DNA of 64,000 nucleotides, from contig NZ_JAUYTP010000036.1 in NCBI RefSeq assembly GCF_030695125.1, positions 140,811-204,810 of the forward strand, given 5' to 3'. Positions within the stretch are counted from its first letter, which is position 1, and each line of letters opens with the position of its first letter. The notes below the pieces were generated by a model, which was not told where the DNA came from, did not search any database, and worked only from the letters and a program-made list of their open reading frames with translations. Source of the stretch: Allobosea sp. Its GTDB lineage: Bacteria > Pseudomonadota > Alphaproteobacteria > Rhizobiales > Beijerinckiaceae. Shown here piece by piece: positions 18,106 through 28,100 of the stretch. A program made the position numbers and the translations under genes.

Positions 18106-19806
18106 CTAGACGAAGTCGAACGCATCGACATCGACCAGCCCCTTGTCGGTGATCTTGAGATGCGGAATCACCGGCAGCGTCAGGAAGGCGACCTGCAGGA
18201 AGGGCTCGGCCAGCACGACGCCGAGCGCCTTGGCCGCCGCCCGCAGATCCTCCAGCCCATGCCGCACGCTCTCGAAGGGCTGGTCGCTCATCAGCCCCGC
18301 CACCGGCAGCGCCAGTTCGGCCGTCACCACACCGCCATCGGCCACCGCAAAGCCGCCGCCGATTTCGATCAGCCGGTTGGCGGCGGCGGCCATCGACGCC
18401 GCGTCGACGCCGACCACGCAGAGATTATGGCTGTCATGGCCGACGGAGGAGGCGATCGCGCCGTGCTTCATCCCGAAGCCATGGACGAAGCCCGTCGCGA
18501 TGCCGCCGCTCTTGCCGTGGCGCTCGATCACCGTGACCTTGACCGCGTCCTGCGCGAGATCGGGCAGGGTCTCGTCGCCGCGCGACGGCAACGGCATCGA
18601 CAGCCGCTCGGTGATGATGCGGCCGGGCACAACGCCGATCACGGGCGTTTCGCCGGTGCGGGCCGTCGCCTTGAAATCCTCCGGCGTCAGCATCCGGCTT
18701 TTCACGCTGGCGAGCCCGACGGGCGCGATTTCGGTTCTGTCGGCAAACAGCGCCGCTTCCACCAGCCGGCCGCCGGCGAAGACCCGCTTCACCGAGCAGG
18801 CGGCGAGGTCCTCGACCAGCACGATGTCGGCGCGCTTGCCCGGCCCGATGAAGCCGCGGTCGAACAGTCCAAACAGCCGCGCCGCCGAGAGCGAGGCGAT
18901 GCGATAGGTCGCCAGCACATCCGCGCCGCGCGCGATTGCCGTGCGGATCATGAAGTCGAGATGACCTTCCTCGGCGATGTCGAGCGGGTTGCGGTCGTCG
19001 GTGCAGAAGGCCAGGAAGGGCGATGCGTCGCGCGAGATCAGCGGGATCAGCTGCAGCAGGTCCTTCGAGACCGAGCCTTCGCGGATCAGGATCGCCATGC
19101 CCTTGGCGAGCTTTTCGCGCGCCTCGTCGGCGGTCGTCGTCTCGTGGTCGGTGCGGATGCCCGCGCTCAGATAGGCGTTGAGGTCCATGCCGCGCACCAG
19201 CGGCGCGTGCCCGTCGATATGCCGGTCGGAGAAGGCGGCAAGCTTGGCGAGACAGCCGGGATCGCGATGGATGACGCCCGGAAAATTCATGAATTCCGCC
19301 AGACCGATCACCTTCGGGTGGTCCATCATCGGCGTCAGGTCGTCCGCATCGAGCCGGGCGCCGGCGGTTTCCAGATGCGTCGCCGGCACGCAGCTCGACA
19401 AATTGACGCGCAGATCCATCCGCATCGCCTGCGCGCATTCCAGGAAATAGGCGATGCCGTCGACCCCGAGCACATTGGCGATCTCATGGGGGTCGCAGAT
19501 CGCGGTGGTCACGCCATGGGGCAGCACGCAGCGCTCGAATTCGAGCGGCGTCACCAGCGAGGATTCGACATGCAGATGCGTGTCGATGAAGCCCGGCACG
19601 GCGATCAGCCCGGCGGCGTCATGCTCGACCTTGCCCTCGTAGCGGCCATGGGTGCCGACGATCGTATCGCCGCAGAGCGCAATGTCGGATTCGACAAGAT
19701 CACCGGTGACCAGATCCAACAGGCGCGCCCCGCGGATGACGAGATCGGCGGGCTCATCCCTGCGTCCCTGGGCGATCCGGCGGGCGAGGGTAGCGGCATT
19801 GGTCAT
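18106..19806 (-). CDS. ade: Adenine deaminase (Ade type)
   Basis: A 566-residue amidohydrolase converting adenine to hypoxanthine and ammonia in purine salvage. The metal site DTHLHVESS has H77 and H79; [10 protein letters not shown] (about 105-114) and [13 protein letters not shown] (about 270-282) are also family motifs. The C-terminal half carries the extra domain normal for Ade ([28 protein letters not shown]). Full length. Transcribed divergently from the small GIY-YIG gene across a repeat-containing gap. No purine transporter is adjacent. Confidence 0.93.
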   Translation of the reverse strand: MTNAATLARRIAQGRRDEPADLVIRGARLLDLVTGDLVESDIALCGDTIVGTHGRYEGKVEHDAAGLIAVPGFIDTHLHVESSLVTPLEFERCVLPHGVTTAICDPHEIANVLGVDGIAYFLECAQAMRMDLRVNLSSCVPATHLETAGARLDADDLTPMMDHPKVIGLAEFMNFPGVIHRDPGCLAKLAAFSDRHIDGHAPLVRGMDLNAYLSAGIRTDHETTTADEAREKLAKGMAILIREGSVSKDLLQLIPLISRDASPFLAFCTDDRNPLDIAEEGHLDFMIRTAIARGADVLATYRIASLSAARLFGLFDRGFIGPGKRADIVLVEDLAACSVKRVFAGGRLVEAALFADRTEIAPVGLASVKSRMLTPEDFKATARTGETPVIGVVPGRIITERLSMPLPSRGDETLPDLAQDAVKVTVIERHGKSGGIATGFVHGFGMKHGAIASSVGHDSHNLCVVGVDAASMAAAANRLIEIGGGFAVADGGVVTAELALPVAGLMSDQPFESVRHGLEDLRAAAKALGVVLAEPFLQVAFLTLPVIPHLKITDKGLVDVDAFDFV

Positions 19807-19885
19807 GGGGCGGACTTTCCGGTTGTGTCGATTCGCATGGGACCGGACTCGGGTCCCGCCACCACACCTTTATCCAGCCTGACGT

Positions 19886-20033
19886 GGTCGTCCCGGGCAA
19901 GCGGCGCAATCCGCGCCGACCCGGGACCCATTCCGGAACGACCCCTATTGGCTCCGGTCGCCCTGTTCGTCCTTGTTCGGCGACTGTTCCGGAATGGGTC
20001 CCGGGTCTACGCTGCGCTTCGCCCGGGACGACC
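19886..20033. repeat. Intergenic palindromic repeat, copy A
   Basis: About 148 bp bounded by GGTCGTCCCGGGC and GCCCGGGACGACC, with inner arms CCCGGGACCCATTCCGGAAC and GTTCCGGAATGGGTCCCGGG. The transcript would fold into a long hairpin. It shares the CCCGGGatCCATTCCGGAA core with the copies at 21086, 50355 and 60321, and more loosely 35036. Confidence 0.85.
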
Positions 20034-20049
20034 GCGCGGGGATGCTGGG

Positions 20050-20334
20050 ATGTGGGTGTATCTGCTTGCGAGCAAGAAGGGCGGCACCCTCTATGTCGGC
20101 GTGACGCGTTCGCTGTCTCGCCGCGTATCGGACCATCGAGAGGGCAGGGGTTCGGAGTTTGCCGCTCGCCATGGCGCGTTGCGCCTCGTTTACGCCGAAC
20201 ACTACAGCAATCCCGAAGATGCCATGGCGCATGAGAAGCGCCTCAAGCACTGGCGCCGGGCCTGGAAGATTGCGCTGATCGAGCGCTCCAATCCCGACTG
20301 GAATGATCTATATCCCACGGCACATCTCGACTGA
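20050..20334 (+). CDS. GIY-YIG domain protein (UPF0213/YhbQ-like)
   Basis: A 94-residue single-domain GIY-YIG protein. WVYLLASKKGGTLYVGVT (residues 2-19) supplies the two tyrosine motifs, followed by RRVSDHREG with the conserved Arg and His. YAEHYSNPEDAMAHEKRLKHWRRAWK (about 50-75) has the catalytic Glu, and NPDWNDLY ends the domain. These small nucleases are very common in alphaproteobacteria and their role is unsettled. The start is ATG 20050, 17 bp after a repeat. Confidence 0.9.
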   Translation: MWVYLLASKKGGTLYVGVTRSLSRRVSDHREGRGSEFAARHGALRLVYAEHYSNPEDAMAHEKRLKHWRRAWKIALIERSNPDWNDLYPTAHLD

Positions 20335-20355
20335 TCGCCTCGCAGGAGCCTTCGC

Positions 20356-21054
20356 ATGAAACTGACATGGTACGGCCATTCCGCCTTCCGCGCCGAGATC
20401 GATGGCGCGGTCATCCTGATCGACCCGTTCTTCACCGGGAACCCGGTTTTCGAAGGTGACGTTGCAGCGATCTCGCAGGGCGTGACCCATATCGTCGTCA
20501 CCCACGGCCATGGCGACCATGTCGGCGACACGCTCGCCATCGCCGAGACCACCGGCGCGACCGTGATCACCAATTACGACCTCGCCATGCATCTGGCCTC
20601 GAAAGGCCTGAAGGCCTTCCAGCCGGTCAACACTGGCGGCACGATCGATCTCGGCGCTTTCAGCGTCACCTGGGTCCGGGCCGATCACTCGGCCGGCATG
20701 GGCGAGGCCGGCGTCTCCGTGCCGCTCGGCAATGCCAATGGCGCGATCCTCAAGGCGAAGGGCGAGACGACGCTCTGGCACATGGGCGACACCGACATCT
20801 TCTCCGACATGGCGCTGATCAGCGAGATCCATGGCGTCGAGGCCTGCATCTGCCCGGTCGGCGACCGCTTCACCATGGGCGGCAAGGTCGCGGCGCTGGC
20901 GATGACGCGCTTCGTCAAGCCGAAGGTCGCCATTCCCTGCCACTACGGCACCTTCCCGCTGATCGACGCCAATGCCGACGCCTTCGTCGCAGGGCTGGCC
21001 GGCAGCGGCATCCAGGCGCTGGTGCCCAGGAAGGGCGAGGCGTTCGAAATCTGA
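20356..21054 (+). CDS. UPF0173 metal-dependent hydrolase (metallo-beta-lactamase fold)
   Basis: A 232-residue cytosolic protein of the UPF0173 group. The metallo-beta-lactamase motif THGHGDH gives H50, H52, D54 and H55. More distal ligands are ADHSAGM (His near 115), HMGDTD (about 141-146) and [10 protein letters not shown] (about 194-203). Length and start [10 protein letters not shown] are typical. The ribosome site AGGAG precedes ATG 20356, 21 bp after the GIY-YIG gene. The physiological substrate of this family is unknown. Confidence 0.9.
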   Translation: MKLTWYGHSAFRAEIDGAVILIDPFFTGNPVFEGDVAAISQGVTHIVVTHGHGDHVGDTLAIAETTGATVITNYDLAMHLASKGLKAFQPVNTGGTIDLGAFSVTWVRADHSAGMGEAGVSVPLGNANGAILKAKGETTLWHMGDTDIFSDMALISEIHGVEACICPVGDRFTMGGKVAALAMTRFVKPKVAIPCHYGTFPLIDANADAFVAGLAGSGIQALVPRKGEAFEI

Positions 21055-21085
21055 GGGAGCGCTGTCCTCTCTCAATCCCTCCGCC

Positions 21086-21183
21086 GTCATCCCGGGCGAC
21101 CGCAGGGAGACCCGGGATCCATTCCGGAACGGTTCAGGCATGGATCCCGGGTCGGCGCGGCTTCGCCGCTTGTCCGGGATGAC
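21086..21183. repeat. Intergenic palindromic repeat, copy B
   Basis: About 98 bp from GTCATCCCGGGC to GTCCGGGATGAC, with internal CCCGGGATCCATTCCGGAAC and CATGGATCCCGGGTC arms. Same family as copy A. It lies between the UPF0173 gene and gatC. Confidence 0.85.
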
Positions 21184-21279
21184 CCGCGCGTTACGTCAGC
21201 ACTTACTTACGCGCCGCCATCTGCTATAGCGCGGCGAACCCTGATCTGGCGCGTTGCGCCCACCATCCTGGAGTCCGCC

Positions 21280-21567
21280 ATGTCGGTCGATCTCGCCACC
21301 GTCAAACGCGTCGCGCATCTGGCGCGCATCGCCGTGCCGGAGGCCGATCTGCCCAAGCTGCAAGGCGAGCTCAACGCCATCCTCGGCTTCGTCGAGCAGC
21401 TCAACGAGGTCGATGTCGAGGGCGTCGAGCCGCTGACCTCGGTCACGCCGATGGCGATGAAGCAACGGCCGGATGTCGTCACCGATGGCGAGATCGCGGC
21501 GAAAATCGTCGCCAACGCCCCGGCTTCCGACGATGATTACTTCATGGTGCCCAAGGTCATCGAGTGA
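21280..21567 (+). CDS. gatC: Glu/Asp-tRNA amidotransferase subunit C
   Basis: A 95-residue GatC that holds together the GatCAB complex, which converts Glu-tRNA(Gln) and Asp-tRNA(Asn) to the amidated forms. The start [17 protein letters not shown] and the middle [21 protein letters not shown] are characteristic. The C-terminus FMVPKVIE is the usual conserved end. gatA follows after a gap filled by a palindromic repeat. Confidence 0.96.
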   Translation: MSVDLATVKRVAHLARIAVPEADLPKLQGELNAILGFVEQLNEVDVEGVEPLTSVTPMAMKQRPDVVTDGEIAAKIVANAPASDDDYFMVPKVIE

Positions 21568-21571
21568 CGCC

Positions 21572-21660
21572 CGTCATTGCGAGCGTCAGCGAAGCAATCC
21601 AGAGGACGTCGCGCGCTGCCGCTCCTGGATGGCTTCGTCGCTGCGCTCCTCGCCATGACG
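21572..21660. repeat. CGTCATTGCGAG-type palindromic repeat
   Basis: Begins CGTCATTGCGAGCG, then GCGAAGCAATCCAG, and ends in the inverse form CTGGATGGCTTCGTCGCTGC with GAGCG replaced by GCTCCTCGCCATGACG. This is a recognisable intergenic palindrome common in many alphaproteobacterial genomes, different in sequence from the GTCATCCCGGG family. It lies between gatC and gatA, so gatCA mRNA would contain it. Confidence 0.8.
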
Positions 21661-21694
21661 GTTCGACTGCCTTCACTAAATCCGGATACTGCCC

Positions 21695-23176
21695 GTGACC
21701 GATCTCACCCGCCTGACCCTGACCGAAGCCCGCGACGGGTTGAAGGCCAAGAGCTTCTCCGCCATCGAGCTGACGCAGGCCCATATCGCGGCCGTCGAAA
21801 AGGCACGCGCGCTCAATGCCTATGTGCTGGAGACGCCCGAGCATGCCCTGAAGCAGGCTGCGGCCTCCGACGCGAAGCTGGCGAAGGGCGAGGCCGGCCC
21901 GCTCGAAGGCCTGCCACTCGGCATCAAGGACCTCTTCGCGACGGAAGGGGTGCGCACCACCGCCTGCTCGAAGATCCTCGGCAACTTCATCCCGCCCTAT
22001 GAATCGACCGTGTCGGGCCAGCTCTGGCGCGACGGCGCCGTGATGCTCGGCAAGCTCAACAACGACGAATTCGCGATGGGTTCCTCGAACGAGACCTCGG
22101 CCTTCGGCAACGTCGTCAATCCCTGGCGCCGGACCGGCTCCGAGACCCCTCTGGTGCCCGGCGGCTCCTCGGGCGGTTCGGCCGCGGCGGTTGCGGCCGA
22201 TCTCTGCCTTGCGGCCACCGCCACCGACACCGGCGGCTCGATCCGCCAGCCCGCCGCCTTCACCGGCACGGTCGGCATCAAGCCGACCTATGGCCGCTGC
22301 TCGCGCTGGGGCATCGTCGCCTTCGCCTCCTCGCTCGACCAGGCCGGGCCGATCGGCAAGACCGTGCGCGACTGCGCCGTGATGCTGCGCTCGATGGCCG
22401 GCCATGATCCCAAGGATACCACCAGCGTCGACATGGCCGTGCCCGATTACGAGAAGGCGGTCGGCCGCTCCGTGAAGGGCATGAAGATCGGCATCCCCCG
22501 GGAATACCGGCTCGACGGGCTCAACGCCGAGATCGCGGCGCTCTGGCAGCAGGGCATCGACTGGCTGAAGGCTGCGGGCGCCGAGATTGTCGAGATCTCG
22601 CTGCCCCACACCAAATACGCCCTGCCGGCTTACTACATCGTCGCCCCGGCCGAGGCCTCGTCCAACCTCGCCCGCTATGATGGCGTGCGCTACGGCCTGC
22701 GCGAGCCCGGCCGCGACATCGCCGAGATGTACGAGAACACCCGCGCCGCCGGCTTCGGCACCGAGGTCAAGCGCCGCATCATGATCGGCACCTATGTGCT
22801 CTCGGCCGGCTATTACGACGCCTATTATGTCCGCGCCCAGAAGGTCCGCACGCTGATCAAGCGCGACTTCGACGAGGCCTATGCGGCGGGCATCGACGCG
22901 GTCCTGACGCCGGCCACGCCATCCGCGGCCTTCGGCATCGGCGAGAAGGGCTCGGCCGACCCTGTCGAGATGTATCTCAACGACATCTTCACGGTGACGG
23001 TGAACATGGCCGGCCTGCCCGGCCTCGCCGTGCCGGCGGGGCTGGACAGCCAGGGCCTGCCACTCGGCCTGCAGCTGATCGGCCGCCCCTTCGACGAGGA
23101 AACGCTGTTTGCGCTGGGCGAGGTCATCGAGCAGGCGGCTGGTCGTTTCCCGGTCACCGGGCGCTGGTGGGGCTGA
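21695..23176 (+). CDS. gatA: Glu/Asp-tRNA amidotransferase subunit A
   Basis: A 493-residue amidase-signature enzyme that frees ammonia from glutamine for tRNA amidation. The catalytic triad is visible as K78 in GIKDLF, S158 in PGGSSGGS and S182 in [10 protein letters not shown], with normal spacing. The start is GTG 21695, shortly after the CGTCATTGCGAG repeat. gatB lies about 6.6 kb downstream on the same strand, separated by efflux genes in the opposite direction, so gatB must have its own promoter. Confidence 0.97.
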   Translation: MTDLTRLTLTEARDGLKAKSFSAIELTQAHIAAVEKARALNAYVLETPEHALKQAAASDAKLAKGEAGPLEGLPLGIKDLFATEGVRTTACSKILGNFIPPYESTVSGQLWRDGAVMLGKLNNDEFAMGSSNETSAFGNVVNPWRRTGSETPLVPGGSSGGSAAAVAADLCLAATATDTGGSIRQPAAFTGTVGIKPTYGRCSRWGIVAFASSLDQAGPIGKTVRDCAVMLRSMAGHDPKDTTSVDMAVPDYEKAVGRSVKGMKIGIPREYRLDGLNAEIAALWQQGIDWLKAAGAEIVEISLPHTKYALPAYYIVAPAEASSNLARYDGVRYGLREPGRDIAEMYENTRAAGFGTEVKRRIMIGTYVLSAGYYDAYYVRAQKVRTLIKRDFDEAYAAGIDAVLTPATPSAAFGIGEKGSADPVEMYLNDIFTVTVNMAGLPGLAVPAGLDSQGLPLGLQLIGRPFDEETLFALGEVIEQAAGRFPVTGRWWG

Positions 23177-23328
23177 ACCGACGCGAAACGGTCATTTGAC
23201 AGCTTCCCCCGATCGGAGTGAGATCGACTGACGTTGGGGGAACGTGTCGAGGCCCGTGCGGTGGCAGGGATTCTGCTGCCGCAAGGTCACGGCGGGTGGG
23301 CTCCAGCGCCTTTGCCTGGAGACCCACC

Positions 23329-23817
23329 TTGGCCGCACAGCTCCACCCCGCCGCTCCGCACCACCTGCCACCCTTCATCACCGCGCCGCACGAGACCGAC
23401 GCGATGATGGTTCTGGCGGGCGTCATCATCATCGGCGCGGTGCTGGGCTTCGGCCTGCTCTTCCTGCGCCTGCACACGCTGCCGGAGCGGATGGCGCACA
23501 AGGCGCACAAGCTGCAGTTCGAGATCGTCGCGGTGCTCGGGCTCCTGGCGCTGTTCACCCATATCCACCTGTTCTGGGTCGCGGGCCTGCTGCTCGCGCT
23601 GATCGAGATCCCCGATGTCTGGAACCCGCTGCGCCGCATGGCCGGGGCGCTGGACAAGATTGCGGGCATCCCGCCCGAGCGGGACGAGGACGAGCCTGCG
23701 CCCGTCGAGAAGGGCGGGGGGCATCCGCCACCCGCGGCAACCGCATCACCCGCCACCGCGAGCCAGCCTGCCGCCGCCGCGCGCACCGCCCAGCCGGAGG
23801 CGCCGGCCCATGGTTGA
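23329..23817 (+). CDS. Small inner-membrane protein paired with HlyD-type protein
   Basis: About 162 residues with two hydrophobic helices (MMVLAGVIIIGAVLGFGLLF and FEIVAVLGLLALFTHIHLFWVAGLLLA). A Pro/Ala-rich acidic tail follows. TTG 23329 is preferred because TGGAGA lies about 8 bases upstream; ATG 23404 would start at the first helix. The layout resembles the small YiaW (DUF3302) partner of the YiaV secretion-type protein in E. coli, but I am not sure of the family. It overlaps the HlyD gene by 8 bp, so they act together. Confidence 0.65.
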   Translation: MAAQLHPAAPHHLPPFITAPHETDAMMVLAGVIIIGAVLGFGLLFLRLHTLPERMAHKAHKLQFEIVAVLGLLALFTHIHLFWVAGLLLALIEIPDVWNPLRRMAGALDKIAGIPPERDEDEPAPVEKGGGHPPPAATASPATASQPAAAARTAQPEAPAHG

Positions 23818-25042
23818 GATCCTGATCTGCTCGCTTTTGACGATCCTGCCGGACTATCTCTACCGTCGCTACGGCCAGGGAAAGCGGTTCGGCCACGAGA
23901 TCACGCTCTATTCGGTCTGGTTCGAGCTGCGCTGGGGCATCATCGGCTGCCTGATGCTCACCGTCTCGCTGATCACGGTGATCTTCTACAACCATCCCTC
24001 GACCACCAACGCGACCTTGTTCTTCCGCACGGTGCCGATCGTGCCCGAGAGCGGCGGGCGCGTCGCCGAGATCTATGTCCGCCAGGGCGGCAAGGTTGGC
24101 CAGGGCGAGCCGATCTTCCGGCTCGACGACGCCAAGCAGCAGGCTGCGGTCGAGACGGCGCGCCGCAAGGTCGGCGAGGTCGAGGCGGCGCTCGCTGTCG
24201 CCAAGGTCGATATCCTCGCCAACGAGGCCAAGATCCAGGAGGCGCGCAGCTCGCTCCAGCTCGCCCTCGACGAACTGCGCACGAAGCAGGAGCTCAAGCG
24301 CCGCAATGACGACATCGTCGCCGCCCGCGAGATCGAGCGGCTCGAGAACGTCGTTCAGGGGCGGGAGGCGACGGTTGCGGCCGCGACCGCCTCGCGCGAG
24401 GCCGCCCAGGCGCGGATCGCCGCGCTCCTGCCGGCCGAGAAGGCCAGCGCCGAGGCCGCGCTCGCCCAGGCCGAGGTCGATCTGGCCAAGACCGTGGTGC
24501 GCGCCGGCGTCGCAGGCCATATCGAGCAGTTTGCCCTGCAGGTCGGCGATCTCGTCAATCCGTTCATGCGCTCGGCCGGCGTCCTGATCCCGGCGACGGC
24601 CGGCCGCAAGGCGCTTCAGGCCGGCTTCAGCCAGCTCGAGGCGCAGGTTCTCAAGGTCGGGATGGCCGCCGAGGTCTCCTGCATCTCGAAGCCCTGGACC
24701 ATCATCCCGATGGTCGTGACCGACGTGCAGGAGTTCATCGCGGCCGGGCAGTTCCGGACCGGCGACCAGCTCTTGGACGCCCAGCAGGTGCAGCGGCCCG
24801 GCACGGTGCTGGTCTTCCTCGAGCCGCTCTACGAGGGCGGTCTGGACGGCGTCTTCCCGGGTTCGAGCTGCGTCGCCAACGCCTATTCCAGCAATCACGA
24901 GCTGATCGCCTCGGGCAAAGTCGGCACGCTGAAGAGCCTCGCCCTGCATGTCGTCGACGCCACCGGCGTGGTCCACGCCGTCATGCTGCGCATCCAGGCG
25001 CTGCTGCTGCCGGTCAAGATGCTGGTGCTCAGCGGGCACTGA
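23810..25042 (+). CDS. HlyD-family membrane fusion protein (YiaV-like)
   Basis: A 410-residue inner-membrane-anchored adaptor. One transmembrane helix (about residues 46-65, IGCLMLTVSLITVIFY) precedes the lipoyl half-motif ESGGRVAEIYVRQGGKVGQGE. A long alpha-helical hairpin follows (about 115-220, rich in Ala, Glu and Arg), then the second lipoyl half VRAGVAGHIEQFALQVGD and a C-terminal beta region. The long cytoplasm-proximal N-terminus and C-terminal hydrophobic stretch are like YiaV/YibH rather than AcrA. No transporter gene adjoins except the small membrane protein upstream, so the substrate is unknown. Confidence 0.82.
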   Translation: MVEILICSLLTILPDYLYRRYGQGKRFGHEITLYSVWFELRWGIIGCLMLTVSLITVIFYNHPSTTNATLFFRTVPIVPESGGRVAEIYVRQGGKVGQGEPIFRLDDAKQQAAVETARRKVGEVEAALAVAKVDILANEAKIQEARSSLQLALDELRTKQELKRRNDDIVAAREIERLENVVQGREATVAAATASREAAQARIAALLPAEKASAEAALAQAEVDLAKTVVRAGVAGHIEQFALQVGDLVNPFMRSAGVLIPATAGRKALQAGFSQLEAQVLKVGMAAEVSCISKPWTIIPMVVTDVQEFIAAGQFRTGDQLLDAQQVQRPGTVLVFLEPLYEGGLDGVFPGSSCVANAYSSNHELIASGKVGTLKSLALHVVDATGVVHAVMLRIQALLLPVKMLVLSGH

Positions 25043-25075
25043 ACCGCGCGCTTCAGGCGCTCCGGCATAGAAACG

Positions 25076-25101
25076 AAAAGGGCCGCGCGAGCGGCCCTTT
25101 T
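25076..25101. terminator. Bidirectional Rho-independent terminator
   Basis: AAAAGGGCCGC (25076-25086), GCGA loop, GCGGCCCTTTT (25091-25101): a perfect 11-bp stem whose A/T ends serve either strand. It lies between the convergent HlyD and RND pump genes. Confidence 0.93.
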
Positions 25102-25129
25102 GCGTGTCGGTCGAGCCCTGTCCTTCGGC

Positions 25130-28100
25130 TCACCCCTGCGCCGGGGCCGAGTGCGTCGGCTCGGCCGGCCGCTTCGTCTTGCGCAGATCCGCCAGCCAGC
25201 GGACCACGACATAGAAGACCGGGGTGAAGATCAGGCCGAAGATCGTCACGCCCAGCATGCCGGAGAACACCGCGATGCCCATCGCCTGACGCATCTCGGC
25301 GCCGGCTCCCGTCGAGATCGTCAGCGGCAGCACGCCGAGGATGAAGGCGAGCGAGGTCATCAGGATCGGCCGCAGCCGGGTGCGCGCCGCGCTGATCGCC
25401 GCATCGCGCCGGTTCATGCCCTCGTCTTCGGCCTGCTTGGCGAATTCGACGATCAGGATCGCATTCTTGGCGGCGAGACCGACCAGCACCACGAGGCCGA
25501 TATCGACCAGGATATTGCGGTCGAGCCCCTGGTGATTGACCCCGACCATCGCTGCCAGAATGCACATCGGCACGATCAGGATCACCGCCAGCGGCAGAAG
25601 CCAGCTCTCGTAGAGGGCCGCCAGCAGCAGGAAGACGAAGACCACGGCGAGCCCGAAGGCGATCACCGCCGTGTTGCCGGCGAGCTTCTCCTGCAGGGCG
25701 ATCTCGGTCCATTCGAAGCCGAAACCCGAGGGCAGGCGTTCGGCCGCGATCTTCTCGATCGCCGCGATGCCTTGGCCGGTCGAGAAGCCGCGCGCCATCG
25801 AGAGCTGCACCTCGGCGGCCGGATAGAGATTGTAGCGCGGCACCCGATAGGCGCCGGTCGTATCCGAGAAGGAGGCGACCGAGCCGATCGGCACCATCTC
25901 GCCGTCGGTGTTGCGGGTCTTCAGATTGGCGACGTCGCGCAGGTCGAGCCGGAACGGGTTGTCGGCCTGCGCCGTGACCCGGTAGGTGCGGCCCAGCAGG
26001 TTGAAGTCGTTGATATAGGCCGAGCCCATGAACACCGAGAGCGTCTCGAAGACGCGGGTGATCGGCACGCCCAGCATCTCCGCCTTGGTGCGGTCGATAT
26101 CGGCGAAGACCTGCGGCGTCTTGGTCGAGAACAGGGTGAAAGGCTGCTGGATGCCGGGAACCTGTCCCGCCGAGCCGGCGACGACCCAGGTCGCGCCCTC
26201 GAGCGCGGGCAGCCCGCGGCCCGAACGGTCCTGGACATAGCCCTTGAGGCCGCCGCCGGTGCCGATGCCCGGCACGGCCGGGGGCGGGATCACCAGCGCG
26301 AAGGCCTCGTTGATCGCAAACATCTGCTGGCGCAGATCGGCGAGGATGCCGTCCGACGTCAGGTGCTGCTTCTGGCGCTCGGCGAAGGACGACAGCGTCA
26401 CGAAGATCACGCCGGTATTGGGGGCGATCGTGAAGGTGGCGCCGTCGAGGCCGGCGAAAGCGACCGCATGCGCGACGCCGGGCCGCGACAGCACGACATC
26501 GGTCGCCTTGCGGATCACCGCATCGGTGCGCGGCAGCGAGGCGCCCGGCGGCAGCTGGAAGGCGACGATGAAGTAGCCGCGATCGAGCTGCGGCACGAGC
26601 CCGGTCGGCGTCACCGACAGCTGTTGCGCCGTCAGCCCGATCAGGCCCGCATAGGCGACGAGCAGGATCACCGAGAAGCGGATCAGGCGCGAGGTCATCG
26701 CGCCATAGCTGCGCGACAGCCAGTCGAAGCCCTTGTTGAAATAGTGAAAGAACCCGCGCACGGGGGCGCCGAGCGCGTAGAGGAAGCCGTGCTGCTTGCC
26801 CGCGTCATGGCCGTGGGGCTTCAGCAGCAGCGCCGCCATCGCCGGCGACAGCGTCAGCGAGACGAAGCAGGAGATCGCGGTCGAGGCCGCGATCGTGACG
26901 GCGAACTGCTGGTAGAAGGTGCCCTGCAGCCCGCTGATGAAGGCGGTCGGGATGAACACGGCGCACAGCACCAGCGAGATCGCCAGCAGCGCCCCGCCGA
27001 CCTCGTCCATGGTCTTGTGCGCGGCCTCCTTGGCGGTCATGCCCTCGGCGAGATAGCGCTCGACATTCTCCACCACGACGATCGCATCGTCGACGACGAT
27101 GCCGATGGCGAGCACCAGCGCGAGCAGCGAGATCGTGTTGAAGGAGATGCCCACCGCGCTCATCACCAGGAAGGTGCCGACGAGCGAGACCGGGATGGCG
27201 ATGATCGGGATGATCGCCGCCCGCCAGGTCTGCAGGAACAGGATCACCACCACGACGACCAGCGCCACCGCCTCGACCAGCGTGCGAATCACCGCGCTGA
27301 CGGATTCGCCGATGAACTCGGTCGGGTTGTAGATGATGCGGTGTTCGAGGCCCGCCGGGAACTCCTTGGCCATCCCGTTCATCGTCGCGATCAGCGTTTC
27401 CGCCGTCGACAGCGCATTCGAGCCGGGGCGCTGGAAGATGCCGATGGCGACCGCGTTCTTGTTATCGAGATAGGCGTTGGTGGTGTAGTCCTGCGAGCCG
27501 AGTTCGACCCGGGCGATGTCGCGAATGCGGATCGTGCCGCCATTGGCGTCCGATCGCACGACGATGTTCTCGAACTCCGCGATATCGGTCAGGCGGCCGA
27601 GCGTGTTGACCGAAAGCTGGAAGGCGCCGCCCGTCGTCGCCGGCGGCTGGTTGATCGCGCCGGCGGCGACCTGGACGTTGGCCGCGCGCAGCGCGGCGAC
27701 GACGTCGCCGGCCGTGAGATTGCGCGACGAGACCTTGGCCGGGTCGAGCCAGATCCGCATCGAGAAGTCGCGCGCGCCGAAGACCTGCACATTGCCGACG
27801 CCGTCGATGCGGGTCAGCACGTCCTTCACGAAGAGCGTCGCGTAATTCGAGACATATTGCGGGTCGCGCGAACCGTCCGGCGAGATCATGTTGATGACCA
27901 TCATCAGATCGGGCGAGGCCTTGCGCGTCTGGATGCCCAGCGCGCGCACATCCGCCGGCAGCCGGGCCTCGGCCGCCGAGACGCGGTTCTGCACCAGCAC
28001 CTGCGCCTGGTCGATGTCGACGCCGGCCTTGAACACGACGTTGATCGTGACGCGCCCGTCGCCGGTCGACTGCGACTGGATGTAGAGCATGTCGTCGACG

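Noticed and set aside
23177..23328. Possible RNA in the gap after gatA
   Set aside because: Short stems such as TCCCCC/GGGGGA exist but have no tail, conserved motif or promoter to support a gene.
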